The position numbers were made by a program, and so were the translations under genes. 64,000 bases of DNA, from positions 32,132-96,131 of the forward strand of contig CAYNSB010000004.1 of NCBI GenBank assembly GCA_964399625.1, in the 5' to 3' direction. Shown here one piece after another: positions 17,656 to 24,708 of the stretch. The notes under the pieces were generated by a model that saw only the letters and a program-made list of their open reading frames with translations, was not told where the DNA came from and searched no databases. Numbering within the stretch: position 1 is the first letter of the stretch; every line of letters begins with the position of its first letter. Source of the DNA: CAYNSB01 sp964399625. GTDB lineage: Bacteria; Planctomycetota; Phycisphaerae; Phycisphaerales; UBA1924.

Positions 17656-19504
17656 GACGCACCGTCGTGGGCCGCCCGTGCGGGCAGTTGCTGGACCGTT
17701 CCACCTCGTCGCGCAGACGCAGGAGCTCGTCCAGTTCCGACTCGCTCATGCGATCGCCCGCCTTGACGGCGGCCTTGCACGCCATCATGTCGAGCACCTC
17801 GTGGAGCGTCTGCTCGCTGCCGGGCTGGAAGCCCTCGCCCTCGGCTCGCTCGAACAGATCGCCCATGAACTCGACGGGATCGACGCCTCGATCGAACAGG
17901 AACGTGGGGAACGCGTGCACCGCGAGGGTCGTCGGGCCCATCGGCTCGCACTCCACGCCGATGCGATCGAGCAGCGGCGACAGGCGAGCGAGCCCGTCCA
18001 CCTGGGCGGGCGCCGCGGGCACGACCGCGGGCATGAGCAGGCGCTGCTTCTCGAGGGGCCCGGCGTGCACGCGCGCGATGAGCTGCTCGAACATCACGCG
18101 CTCGTGCAGGGCGTGCTGATCGACGATCACGACGCCGTGCTCATCCTGCGTGACGAGGTAGCTGTTGTGCACCTGGAGCACGCGCGGCGCCATGACCGGC
18201 TGGGGCAGCGGCGCGCCCGGATACGCCGGATCGGGCGTGCCCGGGCTTGAGGCCTGTGGAACGCCCGCGGGCGCTGGGGTCCCGGGGGCCAGCGACTGCC
18301 GCGCGCTCGCATAGTCGATCGGTGTCTGCGAGATCGACGGCGGCGGCTCGCGGAACGAGTCCACGAACGCGCTGATCCGAGAGGCGACGGTCTGCGGCTG
18401 GATCGCCCGCCCGCCCTGCACGCCGCCCATCGAGCCCGGGAGCGACTCGACGCTGGGCGTGAGGTCCGCCCGCTGCAGGGCCTCGCGGAGCGCCCGCAGC
18501 ACGATGGAGTGCACGGCGCCCGAGTCGCGGAAGCGCACCTCGACTTTGGCGGGGTGCACGTTCACGTCCACGGCTCCGGGGTCCATCTCGATCATGATGA
18601 GCGCCGTGGGGTACCGCCCGGGCTCGATGAGCCCGCGGTAGGCCTCGCGGATCGCGTGCTGGATGGTCTTGTCCTTGATGACGCGCCCGTTGAGGAACAC
18701 GTGCTGCGCCTGGGCCGTCGCCCGCGCGATCGAGGGCCGCCCGATGAGGCCCCACATCGCCGCGCCGCGCGCATCGTCGAACTGGTCCGCGTGCACCTCG
18801 AGCAGCTGCGACGCAAGCTCGGGCCCGAGCACCGCCAGCCCGCGCTCGCGCGCGGACTGATCGGGCGGCACGTCGAGGGCGACGCGATCGTCGCAGCGCA
18901 CCACGAAGGCAACGCCCGGGTGCGCCATCGCCAGATCGCGCACCACATCGACGCACCGACCCTGCTCCGTGGGCGGGGTGCGCAGGAACTTGCGCCGCGC
19001 GGGCGTGTTGAAGAACAGGTTGCGGACCTCGATCAGGGTGCCCACGGGCCCGGCGTCTGGGCGCACGCCCGACACCTCGCCGCCGTCCACGCTCAGGCTC
19101 GCCGCCGCGTCCGCACCCCGGGTCCGGGATCGGATGGTCACTCGCGCCACCGATCCGATCGACGCCAGCGCCTCGCCGCGGAATCCAAGCGTGCCGATGC
19201 GATCGAGGTCCTCGGCGGCGCCGATCTTGCTCGTCGCGTGCGGGGCGATCGCCAGCGGGAGCTGCTCGGGCGCGATGCCCGAGCCGTTGTCGCTCACGCG
19301 GACGAGCTCGATCCCCCCCGACTCCAGCGACACCTCGATCCGCGTGGCGCCGGCGTCGAGCGCGTTCTCGACCAGCTCCTTCACCACGCTCGCGGGGCGC
19401 TCGATCACCTCGCCCGCCGCGATCTGGTTGACCAGGAGCGCGGGGAGCCGGCGGATCTCACGCGGTCCGGTCTGTGGTGGCGCGGCGGCGCCGTGGGGCG
19501 ACAT
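17615..19504 (-). CDS. mutL: DNA mismatch repair protein MutL
   Basis: This 629-residue MutL has the GHKL ATPase motifs VKELVENALDAGATRIEV, VSDNGSGIAPEQL and TLGFRGEALASIGSV in the N-terminal domain. The C-terminal domain carries the endonuclease metal motif DQHALHERVMFE (DQHAx2Ex4E, about residue 460), with ACKAAVKAGD and CPHGRPT later, so it is the nicking type and not the E. coli type. The start ATG at 19504 is supported by TACAAT at 19510-19515, five nt upstream; the frame upstream only shadows hldE. A Pro/Ala-rich linker separates the domains, as usual. No mutS is in the window. Confidence 0.95.
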   Translation of the reverse strand: MSPHGAAAPPQTGPREIRRLPALLVNQIAAGEVIERPASVVKELVENALDAGATRIEVSLESGGIELVRVSDNGSGIAPEQLPLAIAPHATSKIGAAEDLDRIGTLGFRGEALASIGSVARVTIRSRTRGADAAASLSVDGGEVSGVRPDAGPVGTLIEVRNLFFNTPARRKFLRTPPTEQGRCVDVVRDLAMAHPGVAFVVRCDDRVALDVPPDQSARERGLAVLGPELASQLLEVHADQFDDARGAAMWGLIGRPSIARATAQAQHVFLNGRVIKDKTIQHAIREAYRGLIEPGRYPTALIMIEMDPGAVDVNVHPAKVEVRFRDSGAVHSIVLRALREALQRADLTPSVESLPGSMGGVQGGRAIQPQTVASRISAFVDSFREPPPSISQTPIDYASARQSLAPGTPAPAGVPQASSPGTPDPAYPGAPLPQPVMAPRVLQVHNSYLVTQDEHGVVIVDQHALHERVMFEQLIARVHAGPLEKQRLLMPAVVPAAPAQVDGLARLSPLLDRIGVECEPMGPTTLAVHAFPTFLFDRGVDPVEFMGDLFERAEGEGFQPGSEQTLHEVLDMMACKAAVKAGDRMSESELDELLRLRDEVERSSNCPHGRPTTVRLTIRQLEKLFGRS

Positions 19505-19509
19505 GCGCG

Positions 19510-19515
19510 ATTGTA
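19510..19515 (-). promoter_or_regulatory. start-proximal -10 hexamer (mutL)
   Basis: TACAAT read on the minus strand ends 5 nt before the mutL ATG, predicting a leaderless mRNA. It shares a 64-nt divergent intergenic region with the matching hldE element. Confidence 0.5.
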
Positions 19516-19556
19516 CGGCGGACCGCCCCGGACCCCGCGCCTCGGCGCCCGGCGCG

Positions 19557-19562
19557 TACACT
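19557..19562 (+). promoter_or_regulatory. start-proximal -10 hexamer (hldE)
   Basis: TACACT ends 6 nt before the hldE GTG at 19569, predicting transcription that starts at the codon. It supports GTG as the start over longer readings into mutL. Confidence 0.5.
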
Positions 19563-19568
19563 TGCCGC

Positions 19569-21086
19569 GTGGACCACCTGGTGGACAAGCTCGGGGCGTG
19601 GAAGCCCTTCTCGGCGCTGGTGGTCGGCGATTTCATGCTCGACCAGCTCCAGTACGGCGACGCGGACCGGCTCTCCGCCGACGCGCCCGTGCCCGTGCTG
19701 CACGTGAAGCGCACCGAGGACCGCCCCGGCGGCGCGGCCAATGTGTGCATGGACCTGATCGCGATGCGCGGGCGGGTGCAGGGCCTGGGCGTGACGGGCA
19801 CGGACGCGGAGGGCGAGGCGCTGCGCCGGGCCCTCACGCGCGAGGGCGTGGACGCCGACGCCCTCACGAGCGATCCGACGCGCCCCACGACGGTCAAACG
19901 CAGCCTCATCGGGCTTGCGCAAGGGCGGCACCCGCAGAAGATGTTCCGCGTGGACTACGAGTCCCGCGAGCCGATTCCCCGCGGCGTGGAGGACCACCTG
20001 CTGCGCTCCTTCGAGCGCTCGCTCGCCCACGCGGACATCGTGTGCATCGAGGATTACAACAAGGGCGTGTGCACGGAGCGCGTGTGCCAGGGCGTGATCG
20101 AGCGCGCCCGCTCGGCGGGCAAGCCCGTGTTCGTCGACCCCGCCCGCCTGGAGGACTACTCCAAGTACCGCCAGGCCTCGGCGATCACGCCCAACCGAAC
20201 CGAGGCGGAGGTCGCGACGCGCATGGAGACCTCGCGCGAGGCCTCGCCCGAGCACAACGCCCGCTTGGCCCACGCGCTCATGGCGCAACTGGACGTCGAG
20301 GCGGTGATCCTCACGCTCGATCGCCACGGGGCGCTGCTGCTCGAGGGCGACGGGCAGGGGAACGCCGGCACGCCGATCGCGATTCCCACCGTCGCGCGCG
20401 AGGTGTACGACGTGACGGGGGCCGGCGACATGATGCTCGCCGCGCTCGCCGCCGCCCGCGCTAACCGTTTCACCTGGGAGGAATCCGTCCGCTTCGCCAA
20501 CGCCGCGGCGGGGCTGGAGGTCGAGCAGTTCGGCGTGGTGCCCATCCCCCTTGAGAAGATCCACCACGAGCTGCTCGAGCGGGCGGGCGCGGTCCGGGGC
20601 AAGCTCCGGACGCTCGATCAGGTGCTCGTGCAGGTGCAGGCGCTGCGCTCGGACGCCGCACGCGGATCGACCGCCAAGCCCTCGCGGATCGTCTTCACCA
20701 ACGGATGCTTCGATGTGATCCACTCGGGGCACGTCTCGCTGCTCGAGCGTGCCGCTCGCGAGGGCGAGTTTCTCATCGTCGGCCTCAATTCCGACGCGTC
20801 GGTGCGTCGCCTCAAGGGCGCGACACGCCCGGTGAATAGCGAGGACGACCGGGCCCGCGTGCTCGGGGAGATGCGGTCCGTGGACGCGGTCGTCGTGTTC
20901 GATGAGGACACGCCCATGCGCCTGATCGAGGCGATCCGCCCGGACGTGCTCGTGAAGGGCGCCGACTACTCGAAGGACAAGGTCGTCGGTGGATCGCTCG
21001 TCGAGAGCTACGGCGGGCGCGTGGCGCTCATCGACCTCGTCGCCGGCAAGAGCACCACGGGGCTCATCTCTCGCTTGCGCGGATGA
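19569..21086 (+). CDS. hldE: bifunctional heptose-7-phosphate kinase / heptose-1-phosphate adenylyltransferase
   Basis: This 505-residue fusion joins a PfkB/ribokinase-type kinase (about residues 1-330: VVGDFMLDQ, RPGGAANVCMDL, DVTGAGDMMLAAL with the catalytic Asp) to a cytidylyltransferase-type domain (about 360-505: FTNGCFDVIHSGHVSLL with the HxGH-type motif at about 385-388, then VLVKGADYSKDKVVGG). HldE makes ADP-D-glycero-manno-heptose for the lipopolysaccharide inner core, so the organism probably has a heptose-containing outer-membrane glycolipid. The start GTG at 19569 gives VDHLVDKLGAWKPF and is backed by a TACACT hexamer just upstream. It is divergent from mutL, 64 nt apart. Confidence 0.92.
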   Translation: MDHLVDKLGAWKPFSALVVGDFMLDQLQYGDADRLSADAPVPVLHVKRTEDRPGGAANVCMDLIAMRGRVQGLGVTGTDAEGEALRRALTREGVDADALTSDPTRPTTVKRSLIGLAQGRHPQKMFRVDYESREPIPRGVEDHLLRSFERSLAHADIVCIEDYNKGVCTERVCQGVIERARSAGKPVFVDPARLEDYSKYRQASAITPNRTEAEVATRMETSREASPEHNARLAHALMAQLDVEAVILTLDRHGALLLEGDGQGNAGTPIAIPTVAREVYDVTGAGDMMLAALAAARANRFTWEESVRFANAAAGLEVEQFGVVPIPLEKIHHELLERAGAVRGKLRTLDQVLVQVQALRSDAARGSTAKPSRIVFTNGCFDVIHSGHVSLLERAAREGEFLIVGLNSDASVRRLKGATRPVNSEDDRARVLGEMRSVDAVVVFDEDTPMRLIEAIRPDVLVKGADYSKDKVVGGSLVESYGGRVALIDLVAGKSTTGLISRLRG

Positions 21087-21160
21087 CACAGATCCGTGCC
21101 TTACGACGGACGCCAAGGCGATCTTGAGACGAGGCCTCCATCGGTCCTGGCCGCGCGCCG

Positions 21161-21793
21161 ATGATGACGGCGATGAAGCGCTCCGCACCGACCCAGCACA
21201 TCGCGATTCTCCGGCGGGCGTATCTCGACGCCATCCTCGCGGGCGACAAGACGATGGAGGCTCGCCTCGCGATGACCCGCCAGGCGCCCTTCCGACGCGT
21301 GCACGCCGGCGATGTGATCTGGCTCAAGGAGTCTTCGGGTCCGTTCCGCGGACGCGCGATCGTCCGCCGCGTGCGCTTTCTTGACGGCCTCGATCCGGCC
21401 GATATCCGGGCCCTTCGCGCCCGCCACGAACACGCGATCCTCGGCGGTCCCGATTTCTGGCGCGCCAAGCGCCACTCGCGCTGCGCCACGCTCCTGTGGC
21501 TCGACCGCATCGATGCCGTCAGCGCCGGGCCGGCGTACAGACACATCCCTGGCGGACGGGCGTGGTATGTGCTGGGAGCGACGGCGATCGGCAAACGGGG
21601 TAACGTTTCGCACAATGGGTGCCGGACCGTCGAAACTCACGAGGTTCGAGGCGACGTGGCCCTGGGCCCGATGGGGGGCTTTCATGGGCGGCGTGTTGGC
21701 GATCTTCGCCGTTTCGAAGGCCATCGCGCGACCTGTGGGCAGCGAGGCTCTGCTGATACCCGGGGCGATGCTCATCGCTCTCGATCTGCTTGA
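21161..21793 (+). CDS. ASCH-domain-like protein
   Basis: The first 135 residues look like an ASCH domain: HIAILRRAYLDAILAGDKTM, then VHAGDVIWLKESSGPFRG with the Gly-Asp-x-hydrophobic turn, ending AWYVLGATAIGK. ASCH domains bind RNA or nucleobase-like ligands. Three ATG codons at 21161, 21164 and 21173 are possible starts. The last 60 residues (from about 21605) are low-complexity, Arg/Gly-rich and overlap the following gene in another frame by 179 nt, so the natural stop may have been lost by mutation or sequencing error. Function beyond the domain is unknown. Confidence 0.55.
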   Translation: MMTAMKRSAPTQHIAILRRAYLDAILAGDKTMEARLAMTRQAPFRRVHAGDVIWLKESSGPFRGRAIVRRVRFLDGLDPADIRALRARHEHAILGGPDFWRAKRHSRCATLLWLDRIDAVSAGPAYRHIPGGRAWYVLGATAIGKRGNVSHNGCRTVETHEVRGDVALGPMGGFHGRRVGDLRRFEGHRATCGQRGSADTRGDAHRSRSA

Positions 21794-22019
21794 GTTCCGC
21801 CAATCGCGTCGCGGCGCTCAATCGCTCCTGCACAAGCGCTTCGCCGTGTGCTCACAATGTCGCTATTGCCTGGAATCGCTGGGCGACGCGGGAATCTGCC
21901 CCGAGTGCGGGTCGAAGTTCACGCGATCGGAACTCGAATCCGTCTGGCGCCGCAGGTATAAGAGGCACTTCGAGGGCACGACGCGCATCACCCCGCTGGA
22001 AGATCCCGGCGACCGCTGA
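21615..22019 (+). CDS. small membrane protein with C-terminal zinc ribbon
   Basis: This 134-residue protein has two hydrophobic segments (WGAFMGGVLAIFAVSKAIA and ALLIPGAMLIALDLL) followed by a four-Cys ribbon, CSQCRYCLESL...GICPECG (about residues 82-100). This arrangement is common in planctomycetes, where many small membrane proteins end in CPECG ribbons. The ATG at 21615 starts a natural N terminus (MGAGPSKLTRF); the reading frame upstream is a shadow of the ASCH gene, whose tail it overlaps. The ribbon probably binds zinc. Role unknown. Confidence 0.7.
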   Translation: MGAGPSKLTRFEATWPWARWGAFMGGVLAIFAVSKAIARPVGSEALLIPGAMLIALDLLEFRQSRRGAQSLLHKRFAVCSQCRYCLESLGDAGICPECGSKFTRSELESVWRRRYKRHFEGTTRITPLEDPGDR

Positions 22020-22038
22020 TGCCGCACGACCGAATCGC

Positions 22039-23091
22039 TCACCACTTGAGCACGATCTTCCCGAACTGTTCGCCCGCCTCGAGTCGCTCGTAGGCCCTGG
22101 CCGCCTGCTCCATGGGGAAGACCTGATCGACGGCGGCACGCACCCGCCCGGCGCGGAACAGCGCGGCAACCTCGTGGAACTCCTCGTTGCTGCCCATCGT
22201 TGACCCGAGCACGCGCAGTTGGTTCCAGAAGATGCGGGCGAGGTCCGTCGTGGCGTCGGGCCCGCTGGTGCACCCGGGCGTGACGTACGCCCCGCCGCGG
22301 GCCAGGCTCTTGATGCAGGCGAGGTGCGTTGCCTTGCCCGAGGAGTCGATCGCCATGTCCACGCCGCGCTTGTTGGTCCACGCGCGAACGTCCCGCGACC
22401 AGTCCTGCCCCGTGTCGAGCACGCCGACATCCGCGCCGAGCTTCTTCGCGCGATCGAGCTTCCACTGGTGCCGGCTCGTCACCGCGACGGGGCACCCATA
22501 GTGCTTCGCGAGCGAGAGTGCGGCCGTCGCAACACCACCGCCGATGCCCGTGATCAGCACGCTCTGCCCAGGACGCAACTGCCCCTTGGTGATGATCATG
22601 GAGTACGCGGTGAGCGCGCAGAGCCCGAACGCGGCGGCCTCGTGCGCGTCGCAGGACTCGGGAACAACGGCGAGGTTCCCCACCGGCGCGAAGAACCTCT
22701 CGCGCATCATGCCGTGGTGATGCTCGCCGATGAGCTGATAGTCGGGCGCAAGGGTCGAGGCGGGCGGGTCGTCGGGCGCGAGTCGCGGGAGCACGCGCGT
22801 CGCCGCGTTGACGATGACGCGCCGCCCGACCCACGCCGCGTCGCCTCCCGGGCCCACCGCCTCGACGATCGCGCACGCATCGCACCCCGAGACGCGCGGG
22901 TACGCGAGCGTGAGCCCCGGCACGCCCCGACCGACCCACAGGTCCATCTGGTTGAACGCGCTGGCGAGCGTGCGCAGCCGCGCCTCGCCCGGCGCCGGCT
23001 CCCCGCCCCGCTCGAGCTCGGGCCAGTCGCTGACGATGCGGATGTTGGGCGCGACAGGCGTGCCCTGCTTTGTGACGACGACGGCTCGCAT
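22039..23091 (-). CDS. zinc-binding dehydrogenase / quinone oxidoreductase-like (MDR)
   Basis: This 350-residue medium-chain dehydrogenase/reductase has an N-terminal GroES-like domain (ASAFNQMDLWVGRGVPG; YPRVSGCDACAIVEAVG) and a Rossmann domain with SVLITGIGGGVATAALSLAK, the NAD(P)-binding glycine stretch (about residues 172-190). DVGVLDTGQDW and MAIDSSGKATH follow as usual. The Cys/His set for catalytic zinc is not complete, so quinone-oxidoreductase-type NADPH chemistry is likely. The ATG at 23091 is preceded by TAATCT six nt upstream. It is a single gene, convergent with the zinc-ribbon gene. Confidence 0.82.
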   Translation of the reverse strand: MRAVVVTKQGTPVAPNIRIVSDWPELERGGEPAPGEARLRTLASAFNQMDLWVGRGVPGLTLAYPRVSGCDACAIVEAVGPGGDAAWVGRRVIVNAATRVLPRLAPDDPPASTLAPDYQLIGEHHHGMMRERFFAPVGNLAVVPESCDAHEAAAFGLCALTAYSMIITKGQLRPGQSVLITGIGGGVATAALSLAKHYGCPVAVTSRHQWKLDRAKKLGADVGVLDTGQDWSRDVRAWTNKRGVDMAIDSSGKATHLACIKSLARGGAYVTPGCTSGPDATTDLARIFWNQLRVLGSTMGSNEEFHEVAALFRAGRVRAAVDQVFPMEQAARAYERLEAGEQFGKIVLKW

Positions 23092-23097
23092 GGATGT

Positions 23098-23103
23098 AGA
23101 TTA
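23098..23103 (-). promoter_or_regulatory. start-proximal -10 hexamer (MDR gene)
   Basis: TAATCT read on the minus strand ends 6 nt before the ATG at 23091 and predicts a leaderless transcript. Confidence 0.45.
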
Positions 23104-23113
23104 GCGACGCCCG

Positions 23114-23728
23114 TCAGACGCCGTCAGCCTCGGCCGGCGCCCACCCCTGCTCGGGACGCTTCTTGAGCAGCCCGAACCAGATCAGGCAGAACACGGGCCA
23201 AGCGGCGAAAATCACGCCAAAGCACGCGGTCATGCCCAGGATGATCGGAACGGTCATGAACTTGGCTTGGGGGTTGTCCGCCTGGGACTTGAGCCACTCC
23301 TGGTGAGCGGGCAGCTTCGCGGCAAAGAAGTACCCCATGCTCGCGACCCACATGAGCGCGGATATGGCCACGTAGGCCAGGTGCAGCTTCCGCGCCACGG
23401 GCTTGCGGTTGATGAGCGTGATACCAGCAACCAGAAGGAGGATCGCCACCGGGAACTGCGAGACGCCCAGGATGTAGTCCACTACGTCCTTCTGCTGGAT
23501 CGGCGACTGGTTCTGCATCTGCTGCTGAACCTTCGCCTGCTCCTCCGGGGGCACCATGCCCATCATCGCGTTCTGGAACAATCCCCCGAGCAGATTGCAT
23601 CCGTTGCAGATCACTCCGATCGACGCCCAGACGATGCTGATGATGCCCACGACCTTGGGCCACTTGGGCGGCTCGGAGGGCATCACGATGTCGGCGTGGG
23701 TGGGCGGAGCTGCTGGTACCTGTGACAT
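23114..23728 (-). CDS. hypothetical four-helix membrane protein
   Basis: This 204-residue protein has an N-terminal Pro-rich stretch and four hydrophobic segments, starting VVGIISIVWASIGVICN, then FPVAILLLVAGITLI, LAYVAISALMWVASMGYFFA and IILGMTACFGVIFAAWPVF. A Gln-rich loop (EEQAKVQQQMQNQ) lies between segments one and two. I recognise no family. The ATG at 23728 is preceded by GGGGA about 6 nt upstream, and a TATACT hexamer at 23767-23772 (minus) would give a leader of about 30 nt, so this gene seems to use an ordinary leader and not a leaderless start. Confidence 0.6.
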   Translation of the reverse strand: MSQVPAAPPTHADIVMPSEPPKWPKVVGIISIVWASIGVICNGCNLLGGLFQNAMMGMVPPEEQAKVQQQMQNQSPIQQKDVVDYILGVSQFPVAILLLVAGITLINRKPVARKLHLAYVAISALMWVASMGYFFAAKLPAHQEWLKSQADNPQAKFMTVPIILGMTACFGVIFAAWPVFCLIWFGLLKKRPEQGWAPAEADGV

Positions 23729-23766
23729 GCGATTCCCCGATGTGGACACGTCGCGTCCGAGCCGGC

Positions 23767-23772
23767 AGTATA
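23767..23772 (-). promoter_or_regulatory. candidate -10 element with leader (23114-23728 gene)
   Basis: TATACT read on the minus strand, 38 nt before the ATG at 23728. The distance leaves room for a short 5' leader and the GGGGA ribosome-binding site. No matching -35 element is evident. Confidence 0.4.
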
Positions 23773-23878
23773 CCGACACGCCCGCGGGTATTGGCACAGT
23801 TCCGTGACGCGTTTCATCTTGACGCGCCCGATCTCGATCCCGAGCCCGTTTTTCGAACCCCGCCCCCGCCCGCCTCGG

Positions 23879-23884
23879 TACATT
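23879..23884 (+). promoter_or_regulatory. start-proximal -10 hexamer (HTH gene)
   Basis: TACATT ends 7 nt before a GTG at 23892 and overlaps a possible TTG start at 23883, which favours the GTG. Confidence 0.5.
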
Positions 23885-23891
23885 GTGCGAC

Positions 23892-24356
23892 GTGAACGAA
23901 TCTCCTCTCCACGAGCGTCTCCGAGCGGCCGTTGGCAGCCGCTCGTACCGGCACATCGCTGACCTGACCGGCGTGAACCACGAATCGGTCCGACGGTACC
24001 TCTCGGGTCAGGCCCCGTCGGTGGAGTTCCTCGCGGCCCTGTGCAAGGCGCTGGGGATCAGTTCCGACTGGCTGCTCTGGGGGCGGGGGGCGATGCGCCT
24101 GGAGGACGTGCGGGCCTCGGCATTGCGCGAGTCGCCCGCGCCCGACCTGCTCATGGCCCTGGCGCATACCGTGGAGGGCCTGCTCGAGCGCGTCGACCGG
24201 ATCGAGCGCTTCGTGCAGACGATGGAGACGCGGCTCCGGGGCTCGAGCGACCCGGGGACCCCCAACCATGAGCACACCCCCGATGTGGTCGTCGCCCAGC
24301 GCGTCGCGCACCTCGCCGACGCTCTCCCCCAACGATCACCTCCGCCTCCTCGTTGA
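23892..24356 (+). CDS. helix-turn-helix (XRE-like) regulator
   Basis: This protein of about 154 residues has an N-terminal helix-turn-helix: SYRHIADLTGVNHESVRRYL, followed by PSVEFLAALCKALGISSDWLLWG, the pattern of Cro/CI-type regulators including the late SSDWLL segment. A helical tail (LLMALAHTVEGLLERVDRIE) may mediate dimerisation. The start is read as GTG at 23892, because the TTG at 23883 lies within a likely -10 hexamer. Its 3' end overlaps the next small gene by 89 nt in a different frame. DNA targets are unknown. Confidence 0.7.
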   Translation: MNESPLHERLRAAVGSRSYRHIADLTGVNHESVRRYLSGQAPSVEFLAALCKALGISSDWLLWGRGAMRLEDVRASALRESPAPDLLMALAHTVEGLLERVDRIERFVQTMETRLRGSSDPGTPNHEHTPDVVVAQRVAHLADALPQRSPPPPR

Positions 24357-24681
24357 GTTCCTTCGCCCGCTGGGCACGGACCTGGGCCGGCGCTGGCTCG
24401 CGGTGCTCATGCTCGTCCCCGAGGGCGAGCGCGAGACTCTCGTCGCCGAGATGGAGCGGCGCGCCACCTCCGCGTACGCCCCCGTCGCCCAGCCCAAGCC
24501 CGGCAAGCGCAAGGCCCGCAAGATCGACACGCGCGCGCAGCCCGAGGCGCTGCACGTCGTTCATCCCCCGCTGCAGAAGCCCGATTACGTCGAGCAGGTC
24601 GAGATCACCTACGCCTCGCCGGATCGTGAGGCCGGAGCGAGCGACGCGGCCCGTCCTCCGGGCAAGCGAAAGGGCGCGTAG
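24268..24681 (+). CDS. hypothetical small basic protein
   Basis: This 137-residue protein has a central helical part (HLRLLVEFLRPLGTDLGRRW, then MLVPEGERETLVAEMER) and a basic low-complexity tail (QPKPGKRKARKIDTRAQP). No family is recognised. It starts inside the end of the HTH gene and stops 27 nt before polX. The first 89 nt are in two reading frames, so an in-frame ATG at 24283 is a possible later start. The hydrophobic-polar pattern of residues 22-60 supports a real protein. It may work with the upstream regulator. Confidence 0.5.
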   Translation: MSTPPMWSSPSASRTSPTLSPNDHLRLLVEFLRPLGTDLGRRWLAVLMLVPEGERETLVAEMERRATSAYAPVAQPKPGKRKARKIDTRAQPEALHVVHPPLQKPDYVEQVEITYASPDREAGASDAARPPGKRKGA

Positions 24682-24697
24682 GCCTCGCGTCGCTCGG

Positions 24698-24703
24698 TAC
24701 CAT
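24698..24703 (+). promoter_or_regulatory. start-proximal -10 hexamer (polX)
   Basis: TACCAT ends 5 nt before the ATG at 24709 and predicts a leaderless polX transcript. Confidence 0.5.
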
Positions 24704-24708
24704 TCGCC

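Noticed and set aside
23883..23891. TTG start for the HTH gene
   Set aside because: The TTG lies in the likely -10 hexamer TACATT; GTG at 23892 fits better.
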